A DNA stretch of 14,412 bases, from positions 1 to 14,412 of the forward strand of contig NZ_CAUQKJ010000015.1 in assembly GCF_963518785.1 (NCBI RefSeq), written 5' to 3'. The notes beneath the pieces were generated by a model. It saw only the letters and a program-made list of their open reading frames with translations, made no database searches and was not told the DNA's origin. Shown here in pieces: positions 1-6,415 of the stretch. Position 1 is the first letter of the stretch. Each line of letters begins with the position of its first letter. Origin of the DNA: an uncultured Campylobacter sp. GTDB lineage: Bacteria > Campylobacterota > Campylobacteria > Campylobacterales > Campylobacteraceae. Made by a program: the position numbers and the translations under genes.

Positions 1-55
1 AGAATTTTAGAATTTTAGAATTTTAGAATTTTAGAATTTTAGAATTTTAGAATTT
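1..55. repeat. Tandem array of the octamer AGAATTTT
   Basis: Six perfect copies of AGAATTTT followed by a seventh copy lacking its last base run from the first base of the window, so the array may continue upstream. There are no interspersed unique spacers, so this is a simple microsatellite-like repeat. The same octamer is scattered singly through the window. The array lies downstream of the small minus-strand gene, just beyond a GC-rich hairpin. An 8-base unit would shift frame with each copy change, but no coding sequence is visible across it here. Confidence 0.95.
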
Positions 56-56
56 C

Positions 57-94
57 GCGGCGCGCAGATTAATAGACAAATTAAAACGCGCCGC
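57..94 (-). terminator. GC-rich hairpin downstream of the small double-CxxC gene
   Basis: GCGGCGCG (57-64) is exactly complementary to CGCGCCGC (87-94). The 22-base loop holds a further pair, TTAAT (69-73) and ATTAA (80-84). The hairpin begins about 20 bases after the stop of the minus-strand gene ending at 113, the right place for a terminator. The base run that follows on the minus strand is GAAATTCTAAAATTCT rather than a clean T tract, so intrinsic termination is likely but not certain. Confidence 0.5.
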
Positions 95-112
95 AGCAGG
101 TGGCGCTAGCAG

Positions 113-316
113 CTAGTTTGCAGCGTCTTGAAGCTCCTCTTCGATCTCGGAGTTGCTCTTTACGACCATGCCTGAGCCGTGGATGACGCTAGGCATGCAG
201 GATGTGCAGATATGCACCGTCTCGCCGTTTTTATGCGCCTTGATAAAGACCGCATTTTCATCGTCGCTGCTTTTTAGCGAACAAATATTGCAAATGTAAA
301 TATCACCTGATTTCAT
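113..316 (-). CDS. Small double-CxxC (zinc-ribbon-like) protein, function unknown
   Basis: This 67-residue protein is not one I can name. It has two CxxC pairs, C9/C12 and C37/C40, the arrangement of a small zinc ribbon or rubredoxin-like knuckle, joined by a polar linker with H28 and H35. The C-terminal 20 residues are acidic (EIEEELQD). It has no signal peptide or membrane segment, so it should be cytoplasmic. The start is supported by AAAGGA about 7 bases upstream and a TAAAAT -10 box (346-351, minus strand). A strong hairpin (57-94) follows the stop, suggesting a single-gene transcript. Metal binding is an inference from cysteine spacing; a role as a small regulator or chaperone-like protein cannot be decided from the sequence. 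Confidence 0.75.
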   Translation of the reverse strand: MKSGDIYICNICSLKSSDDENAVFIKAHKNGETVHICTSCMPSVIHGSGMVVKSNSEIEEELQDAAN

Positions 317-345
317 AGAAATCCTTTCTTAAAAAATTTCGCACT

Positions 346-351
346 ATTTTA
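346..351 (-). promoter_or_regulatory. Candidate -10 box for the small double-CxxC gene
   Basis: TAAAAT on the minus strand, about 30 bases before the ATG, preceded by an AT-rich stretch. It resembles the -10 elements in front of luxS, the cupin and the amidohydrolase in this window, but lacks their TG extension. Confidence 0.35.
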
Positions 352-389
352 TGAAAATTTCAAAATTTTTCATTGATTTTAGTTAATCT

Positions 390-1130
390 TTAGCGATTTT
401 TATTGCGGGCGCTTTCGTCTATCAGCACTATGTGCGTCAAAAAGATGATGAAAAATAGCTGGAAAAATAATCCTACCAGCGGGATCAAACACAGCAGGTA
501 AAAAATAAAAGCGCTTAGGGCAAATTTATATCCGCCGCCCATTTTATAGCAGCGCTCGAAGCTTTTCGCGCTTAACGCGTTTGAAGCGACGTCGATTAGA
601 ACCAGCTTGTAATAGATATAAAAAAACGGCACGTTGATTATGAATAAATTTATTACCGGCACGAACAAAAGCACCGAACAGATAAATAAAATCGCTAAAA
701 ATTTTAAAATTTCAAGGCTCATCAGCTTCAGTACTCGCGCCATGCTCGCTTCATCCGCGCGGATTAGGTGGTAGTGGCGGGCGTTGATCTCTTTAGTGAC
801 TGCGGGCGTCAGAAAGGCCGCGATGATAAGCGCGCAAAACACGCTAAGCATCAGCACCGCAAAGCTGGCAAACACCGAAAAAATCGCGCCGATAATCCAC
901 TTCGTAGCAGCAAAGCTTAGAATTTTTGCAATTACCGGAAAGCGCTGTTCGTCCAAGAAGCTAAAATCGCCGCTTTGCGCGCCCTGCGAAAGTGCGTCAA
1001 AAAGCTCTTTGCCGCCGAAAAATGCGAGCGTGCCCAAGATTATAAGCGAGCACACAAGTGGTAGTAGCGAGAGCAAAATAAACTTGCGCGTAAAAAAATC
1101 CTGCTTTGCCAAATTAAAAATTCTACCCAT
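390..1130 (-). CDS. EI24/CysZ-like integral membrane protein
   Basis: The protein is 246 residues from the chosen start, MGRIFNLAKQ. That start has an AGGAG ribosome binding site five bases upstream and a TAAAAT -10 box at 1150-1155. A longer open frame to 1235 exists, but its extra 35 residues have no binding site and look non-coding. Hydrophobic segments lie at roughly residues 17-38, 77-107 (long, possibly two passes), 140-170 and 208-236, separated by short basic loops. The layout, length and late VPVINLFIINVPFFYIYYK segment resemble the EI24 family, to which the sulfate transporter CysZ belongs. No cys genes are nearby, so sulfate transport should not be assumed. Family assignment is moderate, inner-membrane location is strong, and substrate is unknown. 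Confidence 0.8.
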   Translation of the reverse strand: MGRIFNLAKQDFFTRKFILLSLLPLVCSLIILGTLAFFGGKELFDALSQGAQSGDFSFLDEQRFPVIAKILSFAATKWIIGAIFSVFASFAVLMLSVFCALIIAAFLTPAVTKEINARHYHLIRADEASMARVLKLMSLEILKFLAILFICSVLLFVPVINLFIINVPFFYIYYKLVLIDVASNALSAKSFERCYKMGGGYKFALSAFIFYLLCLIPLVGLFFQLFFIIFLTHIVLIDESARNKNR

Positions 1131-1550
1131 GTATGCTCCTATTTGCGTTATTTTAGCGACTTTTGCGACGGAATTTGAGCTGAGATTTATTTTGACTGCC
1201 GCACCGCGCCTCATCAATCCGCCCGCTTGGCGCAATCTCTTGCTTTAGCCGGCTCATCCCGCTTTATAATACGAAATTTATGCTTTGATTGCTCGCCATC
1301 CCCGCGTTTAATTTGCTCATTTATAGTGTGTAAAAAGAGGCCAGATCTAGCTATGTTTTTACCTGTTGCAAATATTTATTTGCTTACTACGCGGAATTTT
1401 ACTACTTATAAATAAGCTAGCATTGCGTAAATTTCAGGCACAAAACTGCAGAATTTCAAATCAAATCTCTTTTTTAAAATTCGCATGCTGAAATTTTATA
1501 GATGAAATTTCAAAATTTCAAAGGTAAATTTCGCGCGCAAACCCACGACT
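1131..1550. other. Gene-poor region between the EI24-like gene and dut
   Basis: No convincing coding sequence, tRNA or strong hairpin is visible in these 420 bases. Short open frames on the plus strand lack ribosome binding sites and family-like composition. The right end (around 1490-1530) is rich in GAAATTTC/AAATTTC words that can fold on themselves. The only functional element I can place is the -10 box of the EI24-like gene at 1150-1155. Confidence 0.5.
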
Positions 1551-2240
1551 CTACTTCGTCGCGTCGTAGATCTTTTGCAATTGCTCGTAAATTTCGCTTG
1601 CGCTTACTGCGCCTTTTGATAGCACCTCGATTAGCACCTCGTTATCTTCAAGGTCTCCCCAGATTTTGCGGTAGCTGCCCTCTTTATAACCGTTATTTTG
1701 GCGGAATTTATTTAGCACGTTTTTGCCAATATATTTGGCAAAAAGTATGTCTAAGCTCACGCCACATTTAATCGCCACGCGAAAAAAATCGGTCAGTAGC
1801 TCGCCGATTTGCAGCTCAAAGCCGCTTGTTTCATGGATTATGAGCTCGATGTCGTTTACGATCTCGTAGATGCTGTATTCGCGCACGTCGTAGGCGTAGG
1901 AGCTAAACTCCGCAAATCCACTCACTGCCGTGACATCGCTTACGATGTGATCGATGTCTTTGCTGCCGTAATATTGCTCTAAAATATAACTCATCACGAA
2001 GTGCCAAATATCAACGATCTCGATGAGGATATTATTCACGTCCGGCGCTGCAGAGATATTTTTCCAATGCTTCCACGCAAAGCTATCGATAAGCTCTGCG
2101 CATTCCATGTAAATGCAGCGCTTCCAGTTGATAAGTTTGCCGTTTTTTGTATAGCCGTCCTCCCAGCCCACGCCATTTGTTTCGTCGTTTAGGGCTTGCT
2201 GCATCAAAAACATCTCTTTTACTTTTTTATAATTTTCCAT
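1551..2240 (-). CDS. dut: Dimeric all-alpha dUTPase (dUTP/dUDP diphosphatase)
   Basis: This 229-residue enzyme hydrolyses dUTP (and, in this family, dUDP) to dUMP and keeps uracil out of DNA. It belongs to the dimeric, all-alpha NTP-pyrophosphatase fold, unrelated to the trimeric beta-barrel dUTPases. The metal-binding residues are visible as E46 and E49 (ECAEL) and E74 and D77 (EIVDIW), the spacing I recall for the C. jejuni enzyme. The C-terminal substrate-closing segment with KYIGKNVLNKFRQNNGYKEG is intact. The start has AGGAG seven bases upstream and a TATAAT -10 box at 2267-2272 (minus strand). It is transcribed away from the YhbP-like gene, with the two promoters packed into 80 bases. 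Full length and intact; function very likely. Confidence 0.95.
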   Translation of the reverse strand: MENYKKVKEMFLMQQALNDETNGVGWEDGYTKNGKLINWKRCIYMECAELIDSFAWKHWKNISAAPDVNNILIEIVDIWHFVMSYILEQYYGSKDIDHIVSDVTAVSGFAEFSSYAYDVREYSIYEIVNDIELIIHETSGFELQIGELLTDFFRVAIKCGVSLDILFAKYIGKNVLNKFRQNNGYKEGSYRKIWGDLEDNEVLIEVLSKGAVSASEIYEQLQKIYDATK

Positions 2241-2266
2241 AAAAATTCTCCTAATTTTGGCTCGCG

Positions 2267-2299
2267 ATTATAGCTAATAAAAGAAAATCATTGTATAAT
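2267..2299. promoter_or_regulatory. Divergent -10 boxes for dut and the YhbP-like gene
   Basis: TATAAT lies on the minus strand at 2267-2272, 26 bases before the dut ATG. TATAAT lies on the plus strand at 2294-2299 (TTGTATAATT), about 21 bases before the YhbP-like ATG. The two boxes are only 21 bases apart, so the polymerase footprints must overlap. I see no operator-like palindrome between them. Confidence 0.55.
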
Positions 2300-2320
2300 T
2301 TAGCAAAAAGGAGGCTTAAA

Positions 2321-2734
2321 ATGTGTGCCGCTCAGGATAAATTCGACGAGTTTTTAGGCAGGATGAAACTCCTATCTCTCGGAGTTTTGCGCAATAATCT
2401 GCCATATTGCTGCAGTGCATTTTATGCCTACGATCCGCAAAATAAGGAGCTCATCATCGCAAGCACGAGCGACTCCGAGCATATCAAAGCAGTCTTTGCC
2501 AACCGCGGAGTTGCGGCTACGGTCGCACTGGATACGAAATTTGTAGGCAGGATCAAAGGCGTGCAGATTTGCGGCCATATCCGTAGCGCGGATGAGCGCG
2601 AAACCTCGCTATATCTTAAGCGCTTCCCGTTTGCGCGCGCGATGGAGACCGATTTTTTTACGATCAGAATCGATTGGATGAAAATGACCGATAATACTCT
2701 AACTTTCGGCAAAAAACTAATTTGGGAACGCTAG
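2321..2734 (+). CDS. YhbP/UPF0306-like protein (PNPOx-type flavin-binding fold)
   Basis: 137 residues from MCAAQDKFDEF, the start chosen because AAGGAGG sits seven bases upstream and a TATAAT box lies just before it. A TTG at 2291 is in frame but overlaps the promoter. The C-terminal half matches the E. coli YhbP (UPF0306) pattern as I remember it: KGVQICGHI, then LKRFPFARA, then an FFTIRIDWMK strand, ending TDNTLTFGKKLIWER. The family has the split-barrel fold of pyridoxamine-phosphate oxidases and flavin reductases, but its reaction is not established. The protein is soluble, with no signal peptide. It has no operon partner, and a possible hairpin lies 165 bases downstream. Family assignment is good; biochemical role unknown. 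Confidence 0.8.
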   Translation: MCAAQDKFDEFLGRMKLLSLGVLRNNLPYCCSAFYAYDPQNKELIIASTSDSEHIKAVFANRGVAATVALDTKFVGRIKGVQICGHIRSADERETSLYLKRFPFARAMETDFFTIRIDWMKMTDNTLTFGKKLIWER

Positions 2735-3057
2735 TTCGCTAAGAATATCGTCTATTTATTTTTACGAAATTTTAAACTTTGCGAGGATTAAATTTTATCT
2801 GATAAAATTTTTAAAACTTGCATAAAATTCTATCTTGTCGATTTTTCAAAGAATTTCACCATTAGACCCGCTTTAAAATTTCCGCTCGGTTGGTTTTTGG
2901 AATTTTACGGCATGGAATTTAGCGTAAAATTTCATCTTGCAAGCGGGGATTGTCACAAATTTTATTCCCTTAGAAGCGGAGCCTGCCGCGTAGAATTTTG
3001 CATAAAAATTTTAAAATTCTAAAATTTAGCTTTTCAAATTTAGCCTGGCGCTCAAGC
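2735..3057. other. Intergenic region between convergent genes
   Basis: These 323 bases separate the converging YhbP-like and tautomerase genes. They are dense in AAATTT/AAAATTCT words (2824-2831, 2992-2999, 3013-3020). The one structured element is the hairpin at 2898-2934. A 37-codon open frame from 2912 has no ribosome binding site, runs through that hairpin, and is not called. No RNA gene is recognised. Confidence 0.5.
2898..2934. terminator. Long inverted repeat between convergent genes
   Basis: TGGAATTTTACG (2898-2909) pairs with CGTAAAATTTCA (2923-2934) over 12 positions with one G-U or mismatch, and a 13-base loop. The inner nine pairs are perfect. Its place between converging genes suggests a bidirectional terminator, but it is 165 and 124 bases from the two stops and has no clean T tract, so this is tentative. 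Confidence 0.35.
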
Positions 3058-3267
3058 TTAGCTCTGCCGCTCCCTGATTTCGCTTACTAGCCGCCCGCCG
3101 ATCGCATAGTCGTCAGTGGATATTTCATCTATCGTAACTACCGTGGTTTTCTCGCCCCTGCCCAGCACGGCTACGAGGGCGTCGGTGAGATTCTTGACGA
3201 GCCTTGCTTTTTGTTCGCGACTTAAGCCGCCACGTTCTTTGGTAATTTTGACGTTTATGTAGGGCAT
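3058..3267 (-). CDS. 4-oxalocrotonate tautomerase family protein, DmpI type
   Basis: 69 residues, beginning MPYINVKIT. After removal of Met, Pro-1 would be the catalytic base of the tautomerase superfamily. The usual core follows: SREQKARLVKNLTDA helix, TVVTIDEIS strand and a YAIGG turn. Counting from Pro-1, Arg-11 is present, but the position of the classical 4-OT Arg-39 is Val. This is also how I recall the Helicobacter DmpI protein, so 4-oxalocrotonate is probably not the natural substrate. The start has AAGGAG five bases upstream, and a TACAAT box lies at 3291-3296 (minus strand). No catabolic genes surround it. The family is certain; the substrate is unknown. Confidence 0.9.
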   Translation of the reverse strand: MPYINVKITKERGGLSREQKARLVKNLTDALVAVLGRGEKTTVVTIDEISTDDYAIGGRLVSEIRERQS

Positions 3268-3336
3268 TAATTCTCCTTAAAATAAACGTAATTGTAACTA
3301 AAATTTCGTCTGTGCGCCTGAAAGTGCGAAATTTTA

Positions 3337-3345
3337 TGTTAAAAT
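3337..3345 (+). promoter_or_regulatory. Extended -10 promoter of luxS
   Basis: TGTTAAAAT, an extended -10 (TGn plus TAAAAT), lies 28 bases before the luxS ATG. The preceding region is AT-rich without an obvious -35, as is usual for Campylobacter sigma-70 promoters. The AAGGAG ribosome binding site is at 3363-3368. Confidence 0.55.
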
Positions 3346-3373
3346 CGCCGTGATCTGAATTTAAGGAGAAAAT

Positions 3374-3877
3374 ATGCCATTGTTAGATAGTTTTAAGGTC
3401 GATCATACCCGCATGAATGCCCCTGGCGTGCGGCTTGCAAAGAGCATGCGCACCAAAAGCGGCGATAAAATCAGCGTCTATGATCTGCGGTTTTGTCGCC
3501 CGAATTTAGAGATCATGAGCGAGCGCGGCACCCACACGCTGGAGCATCTTTTCGCGGGCTTTATGCGCGAGCACCTAAATAGCGCGGACGTCGAGATCAT
3601 CGACATCTCGCCGATGGGGTGCCGCACAGGCTTTTATATGAGCGTGATCGGCGCGCCTTGCGAGAGTGCCGTCGCGGCGGCGTGGAGCGCAAGTATGAAG
3701 GATATTTTGGGCGTGGGCTCTCAAGCGGATATCCCCGAGCTAAATAAATTTCAATGCGGCACCTTCGCGATGCACTCGCTAGCTGAAGCTAAACAGATCG
3801 CACAAAACGTGCTAAATAAGGGAATCGGCGTGATTAAAAACGACGAGATCGCACTGGATCCAAGCAAGATAAAATAG
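3374..3877 (+). CDS. luxS: S-ribosylhomocysteine lyase LuxS
   Basis: 167 residues, full length for the family. LuxS cleaves S-ribosylhomocysteine to homocysteine and DPD, the precursor of autoinducer-2, in the activated methyl cycle. Metal ligands are H54 and H58 in HTLEH and C128 in NKFQCGT. E57 is the catalytic base and C83 in MGCRTGF the catalytic cysteine. The N-terminal SFKVDHTRM signature is intact. The start is set by AAGGAG six bases upstream. The gene has its own extended -10 promoter and is followed at once by a strong hairpin terminator, so it is a single-gene unit. The partner gene pfs/mtn is not in the window. Identity is essentially certain. Confidence 0.97.
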   Translation: MPLLDSFKVDHTRMNAPGVRLAKSMRTKSGDKISVYDLRFCRPNLEIMSERGTHTLEHLFAGFMREHLNSADVEIIDISPMGCRTGFYMSVIGAPCESAVAAAWSASMKDILGVGSQADIPELNKFQCGTFAMHSLAEAKQIAQNVLNKGIGVIKNDEIALDPSKIK

Positions 3878-3888
3878 TTTTGAAATTT

Positions 3889-3921
3889 AAGAGATAGCGC
3901 AAAATTCTAACGCTATCTCTT
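3889..3921 (+). terminator. Hairpin terminator after luxS
   Basis: AAGAGATAGCG (3889-3899) pairs perfectly with CGCTATCTCTT (3911-3921), an 11-pair stem with an 11-base loop, starting 12 bases after the luxS stop. The T-rich end of the stem (TCTCTTT) supports termination on the plus strand. The loop holds an AAAATTCT word. Confidence 0.75.
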
Positions 3922-3981
3922 TGAACTCCCGCTCGGCTCGTGATCAGTATGTTACGCGCTATAAAAACATTATCGTAAAAT

Positions 3982-4179
3982 ATGCAAAAATTTGAGACAC
4001 AAAATGCGTATTTGCTAAAACAAGCCGGAGGCAACATCTATTTATAAGCCGATTTAGCTTTATAAACCGACTTGGAGCTTGCCGTAAAGTCTACGCCACG
4101 CGAGGTTTTTGATAAAAGCTACGATTTGGCTTTAATCTGGGTAGCAAAAGCGCACAAGCAGAGCTCATATCAAATTTAA
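3982..4179 (+). pseudogene. Possible decayed coding remnant, unrecognised
   Basis: One frame reads an ATG-started 21-residue peptide (MQKFETQNAYLLKQAGGNIYL), a TAA, five residues, another TAA, then a 37-residue stretch containing TPREVFDKSYDLALIWVAKA before a third TAA at 4177. Composition and codons in this frame look like real protein, and both pieces share the frame, as expected of a gene broken by point mutations. There is no ribosome binding site before the ATG and I do not recognise a family. It may equally be chance, since only about 60 codons are involved. Low confidence. Confidence 0.25.
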
Positions 4180-4408
4180 TAAATTTATCTAGCAGAGCAG
4201 CTTTAAATTTAGAAGAATTTTTAAAATTCCGTCTTAAATTAAAGCCGAAATTCTATCCGCAAATACCCTGCTTATGCACATTATTACTTTTAGATGCGAT
4301 CTTCAATCCTCAAAAAAATCGCATAGCAAAACGAGAATTTAAAATTTTTATTTAATGTTTCGTTGTGAGTTTGACGCTTGAAATTTCACTTTCGCTTCAC
4401 GAAAAGAA

Positions 4409-4417
4409 TGCTAAAAT
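4409..4417 (+). promoter_or_regulatory. Extended -10 promoter of the cupin gene
   Basis: TGCTAAAAT is identical to the element before the amidohydrolase (12068-12076). It lies 44 bases before the cupin ATG, leaving a leader that contains the 6-pair hairpin ACCGCA/TGCGGT (4427-4443), just ahead of the AAAGGAG ribosome binding site. Confidence 0.5.
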
Positions 4418-4461
4418 TCCGCCGAAACCGCACCGGATGCGGTGAACTTAAAGGAGAGAAA

Positions 4462-4800
4462 ATGCAAAGAATTTTTCATATAAAAGATGCTATTTGTAGC
4501 GACGAGCGAGCCGTAAAAACGACATTTTTTACTACGGAGGCCACTTGCGGCGCGGTTTGGATCGTCAAACGCGGCCAGGTCGTAGCGCCTCATATCCACC
4601 CCGGTGGCGATGACGTGTGGATCTGCTTAAGCGGACGCGGCGTGTTTTATCCGAGCAAGGGCGAGGAGGTGCCGATCTGTGCGGGCGATCTAATCATTTC
4701 CAAAAGCGGAGAGTGTCACGGTATGAAAAATACGGGCGATGAGGATTTTGTGTTTGCAAGCGTTACGGCGCCGATTCCGTCCGGCTACGAAGCGCTTTGA
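4462..4800 (+). CDS. Small single-domain cupin protein
   Basis: 112 residues from MQRIFHIKDA, the start chosen for AAAGGAGAG directly upstream. An in-frame extension to 4378 would run through the promoter and is rejected. It is one beta-barrel cupin domain. Motif 1 is H-x-H followed by GGDDVWICLSGRG, and motif 2 is GDLIISKSGECHGMKN, giving two or three histidines plus an acidic residue for metal binding. It is closest in style to small cupins with 'sugar-isomerase-like' or 'sensor' barrels, but the reaction or ligand cannot be read from sequence. It is cytoplasmic, has its own promoter and no co-transcribed partner. Fold is confident, function unknown. Confidence 0.85.
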   Translation: MQRIFHIKDAICSDERAVKTTFFTTEATCGAVWIVKRGQVVAPHIHPGGDDVWICLSGRGVFYPSKGEEVPICAGDLIISKSGECHGMKNTGDEDFVFASVTAPIPSGYEAL

Positions 4801-4911
4801 ATTAAAATTTGCCAGAGATTTTGTGGTATTCGTAAAATAAATTAGCGCCGCAAAGAGTTGAATCAGAATTTGTCCGTAGCGTTAAATTTCATAAATTTAG
4901 CCGCGCTTTTG

Positions 4912-4917
4912 TACAAT
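4912..4917 (+). promoter_or_regulatory. Candidate -10 box for the DKNYY-like gene
   Basis: TACAAT within TTTTGTACAATTTC, 47 bases before the chosen ATG. A short GCCGC/GCGGC hairpin (4925-4941) lies in the leader between it and the GAGG ribosome binding site. Confidence 0.35.
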
Positions 4918-4963
4918 TTCAAGTGCCGCGCAATCTGCGGCGAGATTAAATTTGAGGCAAAAG

Positions 4964-6415
4964 ATGTATGAGGATTTTACGCAAGAGCTAAAGGACGAGC
5001 GCGCGCAAAAGAAGCGCAAAGCTAGGGCACGTGAGGCAGAAGCAGATCGCAAGACTATACGAGACGCGCCTCGAGGCATGCCGCTTTGGCGCAAGATCGC
5101 GCTTGGCGCGACATTTGTATTCGCAGCCCTTAGCGCGCTTATTCTGGCGGCGGTTATAAATTCCGCAGACGACTACTCGCCGCAAGAGCAGATCAAATAC
5201 AGCGATTTTTATAAAAAAGGAGATGAAATTTACGCCCTCGTGGTGGGCGCGGGCTATTTTGTGATACCGAGTGCGGACGCGGCGAGCTTTCGGGTTTTGG
5301 ATTTCGGCTCCGGCTACCGCTCTAACGTCGCGGCGGATAAAAATGCCGTATATTGCGGAAACATCGCGATGAGCGAGCTGGAGCCAGCGCGCACGAAAGC
5401 CGTGGCGTTCGGATACGTAAGCGACGGGCGAGTTAGCTACTTTTGCGACGGCGAGGCGGTGCCAAACGACGCGCTGGGAGCTCTTAAGCTCACTTATCAA
5501 ACCTTGGCGCATATTTTTTGGGATGCGCCCAAGCCGCAAAGCTACCTCTATAAATTTAAACGAGTGGACGCTACGGATCTGCGCCAAATCGCGGGCGTGT
5601 ATTACGCTGCGCAGGGCTCTCGCGCGTTTTATAAAGGAGAGATTTTGCCGGGCGCCGATGCCGCGAGCCTGCGCCGGATAGAGGGAAGCGACGGCAGGGC
5701 GAGCGGCGTTTATGCCGCGGACGGCGCGAACGTGTATTTTAAAAATCTACGCCTTGACGCGCGCGATAACGGCGGGCATTACGAACTTTTGAGGCAGCGG
5801 TTGAGCTATTTTTTGTGGGATGCGAAAGGCGGCGACGTTTTTGCGAACGATCTGAAATTTGACCCAGCCGCCGCGCCTTATACTCCGCTAAATAGGCAGC
5901 TTGCGCACTCAAATCATCTACTTTTTGCCTCCCTTGGCGGCATCTACTATTTCGACGAGAACGACGGAAAGCAAAAGCGCGCGGCAGACAATCCCTTCGC
6001 TGGCGAGGTTCGCGCGCTTAGCGGTAGCGTATTTCAAAGCGGCAAACGGATATATTTTTTAGAAGGTGCCGAAGTTTGGGGCGGCGGCCGCAGCACTCGC
6101 AGGCTGGTCGCTCGCAAAAGCGGGCTTTTCGCGCTCGAGCTGCCGCACGAGTGGCGCAGGGTCGGCGGCGTGCACGGCGGGCTATACGGCTGGGTCTATT
6201 CAAACGGCGGGCGATTTTTCTACTTCGACGATCTGGGCTCTTCGCAGTTGATAGATCGGTGCATTTATGAGATCAGAGATCTAGATTTGGTTGAAATTTT
6301 GCTTCAAAAAAGCAGCCTTGGCACGAGTAAAATTCGCGAGATGATAAAGAGCGGCGGGCTTGAGGCGGTGGACGGCGAACTGCTTTTTGAGGTAAAGACG
6401 CGGGTGGAATTTTAG
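4964..6415 (+). CDS. Membrane-anchored protein with DKNYY-like repeats, function unknown
   Basis: 483 residues from MYEDFTQELKD; GAGG lies six bases upstream of this ATG, and a TTG four codons earlier is less likely. Residues 1-43 are highly charged (Lys/Arg/Glu, probably helical or coiled). Residues about 44-66 form one membrane helix, and the remaining 415 residues should be periplasmic by the positive-inside rule. The ectodomain repeats a pattern of aromatic strands and turns, such as ADKNAVYCGNIAM, GSRAFYKGEILPGADA, GANVYFKNLRLDA and GGIYYFDENDG. This resembles the DKNYY family repeats (D-K-x-x-V-Y-Y-x-G-x-x-L). It has no catalytic motif I can name. A surface or envelope beta-rich role is plausible but inferred. 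Codon use is GC-rich like its neighbours. Confidence 0.8.
   Translation: MYEDFTQELKDERAQKKRKARAREAEADRKTIRDAPRGMPLWRKIALGATFVFAALSALILAAVINSADDYSPQEQIKYSDFYKKGDEIYALVVGAGYFVIPSADAASFRVLDFGSGYRSNVAADKNAVYCGNIAMSELEPARTKAVAFGYVSDGRVSYFCDGEAVPNDALGALKLTYQTLAHIFWDAPKPQSYLYKFKRVDATDLRQIAGVYYAAQGSRAFYKGEILPGADAASLRRIEGSDGRASGVYAADGANVYFKNLRLDARDNGGHYELLRQRLSYFLWDAKGGDVFANDLKFDPAAAPYTPLNRQLAHSNHLLFASLGGIYYFDENDGKQKRAADNPFAGEVRALSGSVFQSGKRIYFLEGAEVWGGGRSTRRLVARKSGLFALELPHEWRRVGGVHGGLYGWVYSNGGRFFYFDDLGSSQLIDRCIYEIRDLDLVEILLQKSSLGTSKIREMIKSGGLEAVDGELLFEVKTRVEF

Larger units (their letters stand above)
3922..4461. other. 540-base region between luxS and the cupin gene
   Basis: No intact gene is visible. 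The left part (3982-4179) contains a broken plus-strand reading frame described separately. The right part (4180-4400) is AT-rich with many AAATTT words and a weak ATGCGAT/ATCGCAT inverted pair near 4294-4325. The last 55 bases hold the cupin promoter (TGCTAAAAT at 4409-4417), a small hairpin (4427-4443) and the ribosome binding site. Confidence 0.5.

Noticed and set aside
1..55. CRISPR array at the left edge
   Set aside because: Repeat units are 8 bases long and directly abutting with no spacers; no cas genes are present.
784..1415. Plus-strand open frames across and beyond the EI24-like gene
   Set aside because: The first is antisense to clear membrane segments; the second (1227-1415) has no binding site and no protein-like pattern.
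2912..3020. 37-codon plus-strand open frame after the YhbP-like gene
   Set aside because: No ribosome binding site, overlaps the inverted repeat, and its end is made of AAATTT/AAAATTCT words.
4988..5587. 200-codon open frame on the minus strand opposite the DKNYY-like gene
   Set aside because: It lies entirely inside a gene with good start signals, is rich in Arg and Ala as expected of a GC-rich antisense frame, and has no ribosome binding site or family resemblance.
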